NCBI GenBank assembly: GCA_039917655.1
Contig: JBDSJC010000231.1
Location: 1 to 5,573, forward strand
Reading direction: 5' to 3'
Source of the DNA: PNKC01 sp039917655
GTDB taxonomy: Bacteria > Chloroflexota > Dehalococcoidia > Tepidiformales > Tepidiformaceae
DNA: 5,573 nt
Position numbers and translations under genes: made by a program
Shown here: in pieces, positions 1-5,573 of the stretch
How positions within the stretch are numbered: the first letter of the stretch is position 1
How the letters are laid out: every line of letters starts with the position of its first letter
Notes under the pieces: generated by a model
Database searches by the model: none
Told to the model about the DNA's origin: nothing
What the model saw: only the letters and a program-made list of their open reading frames with translations

Positions 1-509
1 TGACGGCGCAACACATCCGTGACGTTGTGGACGTGCTCGCCCAGACGCACGACTTCGTGATCCTGGATACGCCGGGAACGTTTAACGAGATCGTGGCGGC
101 GGCGATCGAAGTTGGCACGATGATCCTTTTGATCACCACGCTGGACATGGCCAGCATCAAAGATACCGTGCTGGCGCTTGAGATGCTGCACGAACGCTTC
201 GGCAACGACGAGGAGCGCATCAAGGTGGTCCTCAACCGCGCAGGCATGGACACCGGAGTGCGGGAGAAAGACGTTGAACGGACGCTAGATTCGCCGTTGT
301 GGTGGCGCATCCCGCAGGACCAGGAAGTCGTTAAGGCGGCGCAATTGGGACGACCAATAGTGATGAGCCGGCCGAACAGCAAAGTCTCGCTGGAGATTCG
401 CGAAATTGCGCGGGCCCTGGCTGGGATTCGCCACAAAACAAAAACGCAGAAGCGTGGCAGCGGCGGATTCGGCAGGCTGATCCGCCCGCTCTTCCGCAAG
501 AGTGCTTGA
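1..509 (+). CDS. cpaE: CpaE/TadZ-like pilus assembly ATPase (MinD/ParA family), 3' part
   Basis: This is the C-terminal 168 residues of a P-loop ATPase of the MinD/ParA superfamily, as found in Tad pilus loci (CpaE/TadZ). The frame is open to the left edge, so the gene begins outside the window; the GTG at 27 is an internal Val codon, not the start. Visible landmarks are a Walker-B-like strand ending in FVILDTPG, then a strand with ILLITTLDMASIKD, then VVLNRAG, and finally the IPQDQEVVKAAQLGRPIV segment typical of the end of these domains. The Walker A region is not in the window. After the ATPase fold comes a basic tail (RHKTKTQKRG, then GGFGRLIRPLFRKSA) that could be a membrane-binding amphipathic end. 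Family members are thought to localise the Tad complex at the membrane or cell pole. The stop is 28 nt before tadA on the same strand, consistent with one operon. The family call is confident; CpaE versus another MinD-like name rests on context. Confidence 0.88.
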   Translation, partial: TAQHIRDVVDVLAQTHDFVILDTPGTFNEIVAAAIEVGTMILLITTLDMASIKDTVLALEMLHERFGNDEERIKVVLNRAGMDTGVREKDVERTLDSPLWWRIPQDQEVVKAAQLGRPIVMSRPNSKVSLEIREIARALAGIRHKTKTQKRGSGGFGRLIRPLFRKSA

Positions 510-527
510 ACGGTAAAACGGAAAGCT

Positions 528-531
528 GAGG
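528..531 (+). promoter_or_regulatory. Ribosome binding site deciding the GTG start of tadA
   Basis: GAGG lies 6 nt upstream of the GTG at 538, in the short gap after the cpaE-like stop. A purine-rich GGAAAG lies slightly further upstream (520-525). Together they support a GTG start at 538 rather than a later internal start in the low-complexity N-terminus. Confidence 0.6.
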
Positions 532-537
532 CAGACA

Positions 538-2184
538 GTGGCTGAAGAACAGGGAGAACAACCTTCTCGCTCCGACCCGAGCCAGGCGTTCGGTTGGTCC
601 AATGTGAGGCGCCGGCTGGGCAGTGGCGACGCGACGGCGCGGTCGCTAGAGCGCGCAGGGAACGGCGCCTCGCCAGATGGCGAGGGGCCACGCTTGCGAC
701 CGTCGGGACAGTTCGGCAACGCTGCCACTCCGCGCCGCAGTTGGGGACACGGAGACGAAAACACTCCTCCGCCATCAACTCCGCCCGCCGAAGGTGACCA
801 GCGGCCGACGCTACTGCGCCCTGTGCCGGCTCCCGTGGTGCCCGGGGCGGTCCAGCAGGAAGCACCCGCGCTGGCGCGCCGCCGGCCGACCGAAGCTCCC
901 GGTAACCGCGCCAACCCGCAGGCCGAGGCAGCGAAGATCCGCCTGCACGAACTGCTGATCGACGAGCTCGAGCACGGGACGCTCGAGAATTTGGCGCCGG
1001 AACAGCAGCGTGAGGCGGTCATCCGGGCAGCGCGGGAACTGATCGCCCAGGAGGGCCTGCAGCTCGGCGGTTCAAGCCGCGAAGAGCTGCTGGAAGCCGT
1101 CGCTGACGAGGCGCTGGGGCTTGGGCCGTTGGAGCCGTTGCTCCGCGACCCGTCTGTCACAGAAGTGATGGTCAACGACCTTGATAAGATCTTCTACGAG
1201 CAGGAAGGGCGCATCTTTCGCAGCCCGGCGCGATTCCGCGACAAGCAGCACATCATGCGCATCATTGAGCGCATCGTCGCGCCGCTGGGCAGGCGTATTG
1301 ACGAGTCCAGCCCAATGGTGGATGCCCGCTTGCCTGACGGTTCGCGCGTGAACATCACGGTGCCGCCAGCTTCGCCAAAATCGCCGACGATCACGATTCG
1401 AAAGTTTCGCGCGGACAAGATGCGGATGGCCGACTTGATCGCGGTCGGCGCGATGAGCGAAGCGACGGCCGAATTCCTGGCGATGTGCGTTCGAGCGCAC
1501 CTCAACATCATCATCAGCGGCGGTACCGGCACCGGTAAGACGACGATGCTGAACGCCCTATCAGCGTTCATCCCAAACACTGAGCGCATCGTAACGATCG
1601 AGGACCCCTCGGAGCTTCGCCTCCAGCAGGAGCACGTAATCACGTTGGAGGCCCGACCGGCGAGCATCGAGGGAAAGAACCAGATCAAGCAGCGCGACCT
1701 GGTGCGGAATTGCCTGCGCATGCGGCCGGACCGCATCATCGTCGGCGAGGTTCGAGGCGAAGAGTGCTTCGACATGCTCCAGGCGATGAACACCGGTCAC
1801 GACGGTTCGATCTCAACCGTGCACGCAAACACGCCGCGAGACGCAATCGCCCGTCTTGAGAACATGGTGCTGATGGCGGGCATGGACCTGCCGGCGCGGG
1901 CAATCCGGGAACAGGTTGCGGCTGCAATCCATGTCTTCATCCAGGTGCAGCGTCTCCAGGACGGTTCGCGAAAGGTGACCCACGTCACCGAGATCAGCGG
2001 CATGGAAGGCGACACCATCACGCTCCAGGACATTTTCCTCTTCAAGCTGGACCGCGTGGACGAAGATGGAAAGGTCCACGGCGCGATGCGCCCAACCGGC
2101 ATTCGTCCGAGCTTTGTCTCGCGGTTCCAGATGGCGGGCATCGACCTCCCGAACAACCTCTTCGGCTCCGGGGAAGGGTGGTAG
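538..2184 (+). CDS. tadA: Tad pilus motor ATPase TadA/CpaF (secretion ATPase, GspE/VirB11 superfamily)
   Basis: This is the hexameric cytoplasmic ATPase that powers Tad/Flp pilus assembly at the inner membrane. It has 548 residues and starts at GTG with a good ribosome binding site. Residues 1 to about 125 are a Pro/Arg/Ala/Gly-rich, probably disordered extension. From about 129 the family N-terminal helical region begins (AAKIRLHELLIDEL), followed by GLGPLEPLL and TEVMVND (to about 214) and the GRRIDESSPMVDARLPDG segment (about 251-267). The ATPase core shows Walker A GGTGTGKT at 328-335, an Asp box VTIEDPSELRL at 352-362 with the catalytic acidic pair E355/D356, a Walker-B-like segment RIIVGEVRGEE at 399-409, and a His box TGHDGSISTVHAN at 419-431. 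All key residues are present, so it should be active. It is longer than many TadA/CpaF proteins because of the N-terminal extension. The tadB start follows after 4 nt. VirB11-type conjugation ATPases are related, but the adjacent tadB/tadC pair fixes the Tad assignment. Confidence 0.96.
   Translation: MAEEQGEQPSRSDPSQAFGWSNVRRRLGSGDATARSLERAGNGASPDGEGPRLRPSGQFGNAATPRRSWGHGDENTPPPSTPPAEGDQRPTLLRPVPAPVVPGAVQQEAPALARRRPTEAPGNRANPQAEAAKIRLHELLIDELEHGTLENLAPEQQREAVIRAARELIAQEGLQLGGSSREELLEAVADEALGLGPLEPLLRDPSVTEVMVNDLDKIFYEQEGRIFRSPARFRDKQHIMRIIERIVAPLGRRIDESSPMVDARLPDGSRVNITVPPASPKSPTITIRKFRADKMRMADLIAVGAMSEATAEFLAMCVRAHLNIIISGGTGTGKTTMLNALSAFIPNTERIVTIEDPSELRLQQEHVITLEARPASIEGKNQIKQRDLVRNCLRMRPDRIIVGEVRGEECFDMLQAMNTGHDGSISTVHANTPRDAIARLENMVLMAGMDLPARAIREQVAAAIHVFIQVQRLQDGSRKVTHVTEISGMEGDTITLQDIFLFKLDRVDEDGKVHGAMRPTGIRPSFVSRFQMAGIDLPNNLFGSGEGW
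2170..2181 (+). promoter_or_regulatory. Ribosome binding site of tadB inside the end of tadA
   Basis: A purine-rich GGGGAAGGGTGG sits in the last codons of tadA, ending 7 nt before the ATG at 2189. It supports that ATG over an upstream in-frame start at 2066, which would overlap tadA by more than 100 nt and add a non-hydrophobic extension shadowing the tadA reading frame. Confidence 0.6.
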
Positions 2185-2188
2185 TCCA

Positions 2189-3151
2189 ATGAGTCCCATG
2201 ATGATCATTGCTGCTCTCTGTGGGGGTGCGTTCGCCTCCACCATGGTCCTCTGGTTCACGGGCTTCGGCACGGTTTCGGCCGAGGCCACCGCCCGGCTCG
2301 GGAAACTGAAGAACAGATCGGACATTGTTACCGCTGGAGCATCAGGCCCCAGTTTGCGGCAGCGCGGCGCGGTGAGCTTCGGCGGGATCAACCTCATCTC
2401 CGGGACGCTCGCCGCCAGGTGGGTGATGGACCTGGAACGCGCCGGATTGACCTTGAAAGCAAAGGAATACCTGACCCTCCGCATCGTGGTGGGCGTAATC
2501 CTGACTGCGGTCGGGTTCTCACTCTCGCCGATACCACAGTTGGCGTTCGTCTTGCTGCCGGTAGGTTTCCTCGGGGTTGGTCTCTGGGTGAAGCGCCGAA
2601 AAGGTTCCCGCAGGCGCAAGCTCGAAGCTCAGCTCGTGGAGATGCTGCAGATGCTCTCGAGCGGTCTGCGGGCCGGGTTCGGATTGATCCAGTCGTTGGA
2701 GACGTGTGCTGACCAGGCTCCGGCGCCGCTTTCCATCGAGATTCGGCGGACGCTTCGGGACACCGCCATGGGCGCCAGTATCGAGGGCGCGCTCCAGGCC
2801 CTCAACGACCGCGTCGGGAGTCCAGACTTCGATATTGTGATCACGGCCATCATGATTCAGCGCGGCGTGGGCGGGAACCTCGGCGAAATCCTGGACAACG
2901 TTGCAAACACAATGCGCGAGCGGGAGCGTATTCGCGGCGAAATTCGCACGCTCACGTCTCAACAGCGACTCACTGGCTACGTCATCGGTGGCATCCCGTT
3001 CGGCCTGTTCGCTGCGTTCATGGTCATCAGCCCTGACTTCACATCGTTGCTGTTCACCGACCCGCTGGGTCGGATGATGCTCGGCGCGGGGCTACTTATG
3101 GAGCTCATGGGCTTTTTCGTCATCTCCAAGATCGTGAACATCGAGGTTTAG
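2189..3151 (+). CDS. tadB: Tad pilus inner-membrane platform protein TadB (T2SS F-domain)
   Basis: One of the two GspF-related membrane proteins on which the TadA motor acts to assemble Flp pilins. With the ATG at 2189 it has 320 residues, normal for TadB. Predicted topology: a membrane segment at about 4-26, a pair at about 97-113 and 116-133, a strongly basic stretch VKRRKGSRRRK (134-144), a cytoplasmic F domain at about 145-260, then membrane segments at about 264-282 and 296-313. Inside the F domain are family-typical pieces: LVEMLQMLSSGLRAGFGLIQSL near its start and QRGVGGNLGEILDNVA (from 224), containing the conserved G-x-GGNL. The start lies 4 nt after the tadA stop, so translation is likely coupled. 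A second ATG at 2198 is possible and would remove only three residues. TadB rather than TadC is assigned from gene order and the basic pre-domain stretch. Confidence 0.93.
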   Translation: MSPMMIIAALCGGAFASTMVLWFTGFGTVSAEATARLGKLKNRSDIVTAGASGPSLRQRGAVSFGGINLISGTLAARWVMDLERAGLTLKAKEYLTLRIVVGVILTAVGFSLSPIPQLAFVLLPVGFLGVGLWVKRRKGSRRRKLEAQLVEMLQMLSSGLRAGFGLIQSLETCADQAPAPLSIEIRRTLRDTAMGASIEGALQALNDRVGSPDFDIVITAIMIQRGVGGNLGEILDNVANTMRERERIRGEIRTLTSQQRLTGYVIGGIPFGLFAAFMVISPDFTSLLFTDPLGRMMLGAGLLMELMGFFVISKIVNIEV

Positions 3152-3155
3152 TGCC

Positions 3156-4058
3156 ATGGAACTGCTCATCGCATTCAGTACGTTCGTGACCGTGACGCTT
3201 GTCGTCTTTGGGCTCATGCACCAACCTGCCAGAGGGGCGATGGATGCCCGGCTCGGCGGGCTTCGCTACACCCGCCCGGAGCGCGAGGCGATCCCAGACC
3301 CGGAGGCCGCGTTCGTGGCGCGGGTGGTGGCGCCCATGGTCCGCGCTATGGTCCGGCGCGTCACCAACATGCTTCCTTCCTCAATGTCGGACCGGCTCGA
3401 AGGCTCCATCGCCCAGGCTGGCATGAAGTTCAAGCCGGGGCAGTTCATTGTGGTAGTGGCGATCATCGCCGGCGTCCTGCCAATTGCCGCTACGCTCTAC
3501 ATGGCCAGCAGCGGGACCAGCGGTATCAAACTGGTCGTCGTTTTCGCGGTCATGACCGTGCTGTCCGTTTACGGGCCGCGCATGTGGCTGATGGGGCGGG
3601 TGAAACGGCGACGGAAGGAGATCTGGCGAGCGCTGCCAGACGCCTTCGACCTCATCACGGCCTCCGTCGAAGCTGGCCTCGGTATCGATGCCGCGTTCAA
3701 CCGTGTGATCGAAAAGGTTCATGGGCCCTTCGCTGAAGAGTTGACTCGGACCATGCGCGAAATCACGATGGGCCGTTCTCGCCGCGATGCCTTCCTCGAC
3801 ATGACTGACCGCACGGGCGTCGAAGAGCTGCGGTCGTTGGTGAACGCGATCATCCAGGCAGAGAGCATGGGCATCTCCATCGGCGGAGTGATTCGCGTGC
3901 AGACCGGTGTAATCCGGGTTAAACGACGCCAGCGGGCCGAGGAGCAGGCGTTCAAGGCGCCGATCAAGATGGTCTTCCCGCTCGTATTCTTCATCTTCCC
4001 TTCAATCATGTTGGTGATCGGCGGCCCGGCCGTGATCCAGATGAAAAGCGCGTTCTAG
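3156..4058 (+). CDS. tadC: Tad pilus inner-membrane platform protein TadC (T2SS F-domain)
   Basis: The second GspF-like membrane platform protein, expected to pair with TadB at the inner membrane and contact TadA. It has 300 residues. An N-terminal membrane segment (about 2-20) is followed by a charged cytoplasmic stretch, membrane segments at about 97-117 and 123-146, the F domain from LPDAFDLITASVEAGL (160-175) onward, and a C-terminal membrane segment at about 272-294. Conserved-looking F-domain features are the VEAGLGIDAAFNRV opening, TGVEELRSLVNAIIQAE and the ESMGISIGGVIR turn, then the basic RVKRRQRAEEQAFKAPIKM leading into the last membrane helix, which is typical of TadC. The ATG follows the tadB stop by 4 nt, and GAGG at 3143-3146, inside the last tadB codons, is the probable ribosome binding site (9-nt spacer). 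It is the last gene of the operon; a palindrome follows 19 nt after its stop. Confidence 0.93.
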   Translation: MELLIAFSTFVTVTLVVFGLMHQPARGAMDARLGGLRYTRPEREAIPDPEAAFVARVVAPMVRAMVRRVTNMLPSSMSDRLEGSIAQAGMKFKPGQFIVVVAIIAGVLPIAATLYMASSGTSGIKLVVVFAVMTVLSVYGPRMWLMGRVKRRRKEIWRALPDAFDLITASVEAGLGIDAAFNRVIEKVHGPFAEELTRTMREITMGRSRRDAFLDMTDRTGVEELRSLVNAIIQAESMGISIGGVIRVQTGVIRVKRRQRAEEQAFKAPIKMVFPLVFFIFPSIMLVIGGPAVIQMKSAF

Positions 4059-4077
4059 CCCTCCACGGTTGAACGCT

Positions 4078-4103
4078 CGAAGCCCTCGCATGCGAGGGCT
4101 TCG
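4078..4103. terminator. Perfect 26-bp palindrome, probable bidirectional terminator
   Basis: The sequence is perfectly self-complementary: an 11-nt arm CGAAGCCCTCG, a central CATG, and the complementary arm CGAGGGCTTCG. As RNA it gives a GC-rich 11-bp stem with a 4-nt loop from either strand. It lies between the converging stops of tadC (4058) and the prepilin peptidase (4111), where a shared terminator is expected. No clear T-run follows on either side, so it is not a textbook intrinsic terminator. It could instead block exonuclease decay of both mRNAs or be a protein-binding site. Confidence 0.7.
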
Positions 4104-4110
4104 GCGCGTC

Positions 4111-4782
4111 TTAGACGAACGTCGAAGGCCAAAGCAATACCACGAGTCCGCCGAGAACGAGGTATGGGCCATAGCTGAAAACGGTCTTCGATCGGCCGCG
4201 GATGATGAGCGCCAGGCTGACCGCCCCGGCCGCGAGCACGCCGTAGAGCAGGGCGGGGAAGAACGCCGGCCAGCCACTGAGCAGACCGAGGAGAATGATC
4301 AACTTCACGTCCCCAAGTCCGAAGGCCGTTGCCCGGACGCGGAGCAAAGCGCCGGTCAGGACGCCAAACGCGAACAGCGCGACGGCGATGCCAATTGCTG
4401 CACCCGCGCCAAGAAAGATGTGCTCGACGTCTCGGTCTGGCCACGCCCAACTGAACGCTGCGCCCAGGACGATCGTGGGGTACATCAGCTTGTTAGGCAG
4501 TCGCTTGCGCTCGAAGTCGGTGCTGGCCAGGACGAGGAGCGCGAGCGCGAACACGGCGGTGAGCAGCGCCGGGCCAAGCTCGTAGTGGCCAGGGCGCAGC
4601 GCTAGTCCGACGGCGGCTCCGCAGGCGATGGCGAGCAAAATGCGAACGAACAGCAGCCGACGGCCGGCGAGATGCTCAACGCGGAACTGGGGTTCGCGGT
4701 ACAGAAGGTGCTGGTAGGCGGCCGCGAACCAGCCGAAGCCGAATCCAGCTACCGCGCCAGCGGCGCAGAGTGCGAAGTCCAT
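4111..4782 (-). CDS. Prepilin peptidase, A24 aspartic family (PilD/TadV/CpaA type)
   Basis: A membrane aspartic protease that removes the leader peptide of type IV/Flp prepilins before assembly. It has 223 residues and several hydrophobic segments. Both catalytic motifs are intact: D89 in STDFERKRLPNKLMYP (family pattern D-x5-LPN) and D158 in FGLGDVKLI (family pattern GxGDVK). The C-terminal FSYGPYLVLGG also matches PilD-type enzymes. The layout resembles bifunctional PilD (first membrane helix, loop, then VRILLAIACGAAVGLAL), but the loop that carries paired zinc cysteines and methyltransferase activity in PilD is only about 20 residues (28-43) with no cysteines, so N-methylation is not expected. 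The ATG at 4782 has no clear Shine-Dalgarno sequence. It is transcribed towards the tad genes, 33 nt after the Clp-N-like gene, and is the natural processing enzyme for their pilins. TadV/CpaA is a possible name, but it is longer than typical members. Confidence 0.92.
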   Translation of the reverse strand: MDFALCAAGAVAGFGFGWFAAAYQHLLYREPQFRVEHLAGRRLLFVRILLAIACGAAVGLALRPGHYELGPALLTAVFALALLVLASTDFERKRLPNKLMYPTIVLGAAFSWAWPDRDVEHIFLGAGAAIGIAVALFAFGVLTGALLRVRATAFGLGDVKLIILLGLLSGWPAFFPALLYGVLAAGAVSLALIIRGRSKTVFSYGPYLVLGGLVVLLWPSTFV

Positions 4783-4815
4783 GCAAGGCGACTATGTGTG
4801 CATCGCCCGCTAGCC

Positions 4816-5175
4816 TCAATCGGGCGGAACCCGCGAGTCTTGGCCCGCGGCGCCCAGTCCCTCAAGTTCTGCAATGAGCTCGGCCAATTGCTCGGACGAA
4901 ATGCGAGCTTCGGCATCAGAGCCGAGAGCCTCGAACCAGCGTTGGGCGAGCTCGCGGACCTCCGGATCGACCGTACCGCCCATGCCTGGCGGTGTACGGC
5001 GGACGAGCGGCGAAACGGCCCGGCCGAGGTCTTCAAGAGTCATCGTTTCCCGGAGAATCGCGATTGCGTAGAGCAGATGCTGGGGCACGACGTTCGCTTC
5101 GCCGAGGTAGTTGGCCGCGGCAGACGCGGTGGTCAGGATGTCAGCGAAGCGCACTGGCTCTTGGGGGTGCTGCAC
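4816..5175 (-). CDS. Small protein with a single Clp-N-like repeat, function unknown
   Basis: A 119-residue soluble protein without signal peptide or membrane segment. Residues about 8-43 resemble one Clp N-terminal repeat, as in ClpA/ClpC: FADILTTASAAANYLG, then VVPQHLLYAI, matching the pattern of a small-residue helix, LG, and a 'V/I-x-x-x-HLL' second helix. Only one repeat is evident, whereas ClpC-type domains have two, and there is no AAA+ module. The remainder is charged and probably helical, with TVDPEVRELAQRWFEALG and an acidic Leu/Glu-rich stretch near the end (SSEQLAELIAELEGLG). In Clp unfoldases this domain binds adaptors and substrates; what it does alone here is unknown. The start is a GTG without a recognisable ribosome binding site; there is no better start between it and the in-frame stop of the upstream gene at 5254, and the next Met is within the domain-containing half. 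It ends 33 nt before the prepilin peptidase on the same strand. The Clp-N assignment is by eye and moderate. Confidence 0.72.
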   Translation of the reverse strand: MQHPQEPVRFADILTTASAAANYLGEANVVPQHLLYAIAILRETMTLEDLGRAVSPLVRRTPPGMGGTVDPEVRELAQRWFEALGSDAEARISSEQLAELIAELEGLGAAGQDSRVPPD

Positions 5176-5253
5176 TAGCGGATCGCACGCACGCCGAGCC
5201 GAATGACCAGCGACTGGCGTTTTGTGTGGTGGTGGGCCGAGTGCACGAAGAGG

Positions 5254-5573
5254 TCAACCAGCGTATTCACGCCTGGCCCCCAATGACCTTGCGAATTCGC
5301 GGACGCGGGCATCGGCGCCGGTCAGGATCGGCCGGAAGTGGCTGAAGCAGAGCGTTTCGAAGTCCAGTTCGGCGAGCTTGCGGACGGATTCCGTGGCTTC
5401 GTCCATATCCTGCGTGAAGAGGCGGCTGGGGAGCATCAGGCGGCCGAACTTGAACTGCATGGCGTCGCCGACAAGCAGGACGCCACGGTTGGGGAAGTGG
5501 AGTGAGATGCTGCCGGCGGTGTGCCCCGGCGCGTGGACCACGCGCATCCCCCCAAGCACCGGGAGTTCGTCGC
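5254..5573 (-). CDS. Metallo-beta-lactamase-fold hydrolase, C-terminal part
   Basis: The frame runs off the right edge, so only the last 105 residues are visible and the start is outside. Visible motifs of the superfamily are HAPGHTAGS (a metal-ligand His within the PGHT turn), then SISLHFPNRGVLLVGDAM with the bridging metal-ligand Asp of GDA, and near the end FSHFRPI with the last conserved His. The N-terminal HxHxDH motif should lie beyond the window. Such proteins hydrolyse thioesters, lactones, phosphodiesters or other esters; the glyoxalase-II/lactonase-like subgroup fits the GHT...GDA...SH order, but the substrate cannot be told from this piece. The last motif reads SHF where many relatives have GHG. 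It is upstream of the Clp-N-like gene with a 78-nt gap and may share its transcript; no functional link to pili is evident. Confidence 0.88.
   Translation of the reverse strand, partial: DELPVLGGMRVVHAPGHTAGSISLHFPNRGVLLVGDAMQFKFGRLMLPSRLFTQDMDEATESVRKLAELDFETLCFSHFRPILTGADARVREFARSLGARREYAG

Noticed and set aside
285..1175. Long - strand open frame antisense to the cpaE end and tadA start
   Set aside because: Its translation is Ser/Arg/Pro-rich low complexity, it spans a gene boundary, and it is explained by GC-rich codon use of tadA on the other strand.
2066..2188. Upstream in-frame extension of tadB
   Set aside because: It would overlap the tadA coding end by over 100 nt and adds an Arg/Ser-rich peptide; the ATG at 2189 has a ribosome binding site and starts directly with the expected membrane segment.
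1813..2619. Long - strand open frame antisense to tadA/tadB
   Set aside because: No recognisable domain, overlaps two well-supported genes fully, composition typical of an antisense shadow.
4672..5178. + strand open frame across the peptidase start and the Clp-N-like gene
   Set aside because: It is antisense to two better-supported - strand genes, one with clear catalytic motifs, and its product shows no family features.
5176..5253. Possible tRNA or small RNA in the 78-nt gap between the - strand genes
   Set aside because: The length is close to a tRNA, but I could not form an acceptor stem, anticodon arm or T-loop on either strand; only a weak 4-bp hairpin CCAG-CGA-CTGG is present.
1..5573. 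Insertion sequence, CRISPR array or phage signal
   Set aside because: No direct-repeat array, terminal inverted repeats, transposase or phage-like protein was seen on either strand.

Overview
The window is a GC-rich, densely coding bacterial stretch that carries part of a Tad/Flp-type pilus (type IVc pilus / tight adherence) assembly locus. I see no phage, transposon, CRISPR or RNA-gene signal. The gene order and the reduced prepilin peptidase would fit a Chloroflexota-like (for example Thermomicrobia-like) genome or another high-GC, environment-derived lineage. That taxonomic guess is weak because the window holds no marker gene.

Left part, + strand (1-4058): four co-directional genes form an operon. 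They are the 3' end of a CpaE/TadZ-like MinD-family ATPase (cut by the window edge), the motor ATPase TadA/CpaF, and the two inner-membrane platform proteins TadB and TadC. The tadA-tadB and tadB-tadC gaps are both only 4 nt, with ribosome binding sites embedded in the end of the preceding gene, so translation is probably coupled. In this machine the CpaE-like protein is thought to place the complex in the cell, TadA supplies ATP-driven force, and TadB/TadC form the membrane platform on which pilin subunits are assembled. No pilin, secretin or CpaB gene is visible; these would have to lie elsewhere.

Middle (4059-4110): a 52-nt gap between converging genes contains a perfect 26-bp palindrome, most simply a shared bidirectional terminator.

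Right part, - strand (4111-5573): three genes read towards the tad genes. In their direction of transcription they are the C-terminal part of a metallo-beta-lactamase-fold hydrolase (cut by the window edge), a small protein with a single Clp-N-like repeat, and an A24-family prepilin peptidase with an intact pair of catalytic aspartates but a shrunken, cysteine-free N-terminal loop. The peptidase is the functional link between the two halves: it would cleave the leader of the prepilins that TadA/B/C assemble.

The tad machinery itself is a known system. The less ordinary points are the long disordered N-terminal extension of TadA, the stripped-down peptidase, the stand-alone Clp-N-like protein beside it, and the strong palindrome between the two transcription units.
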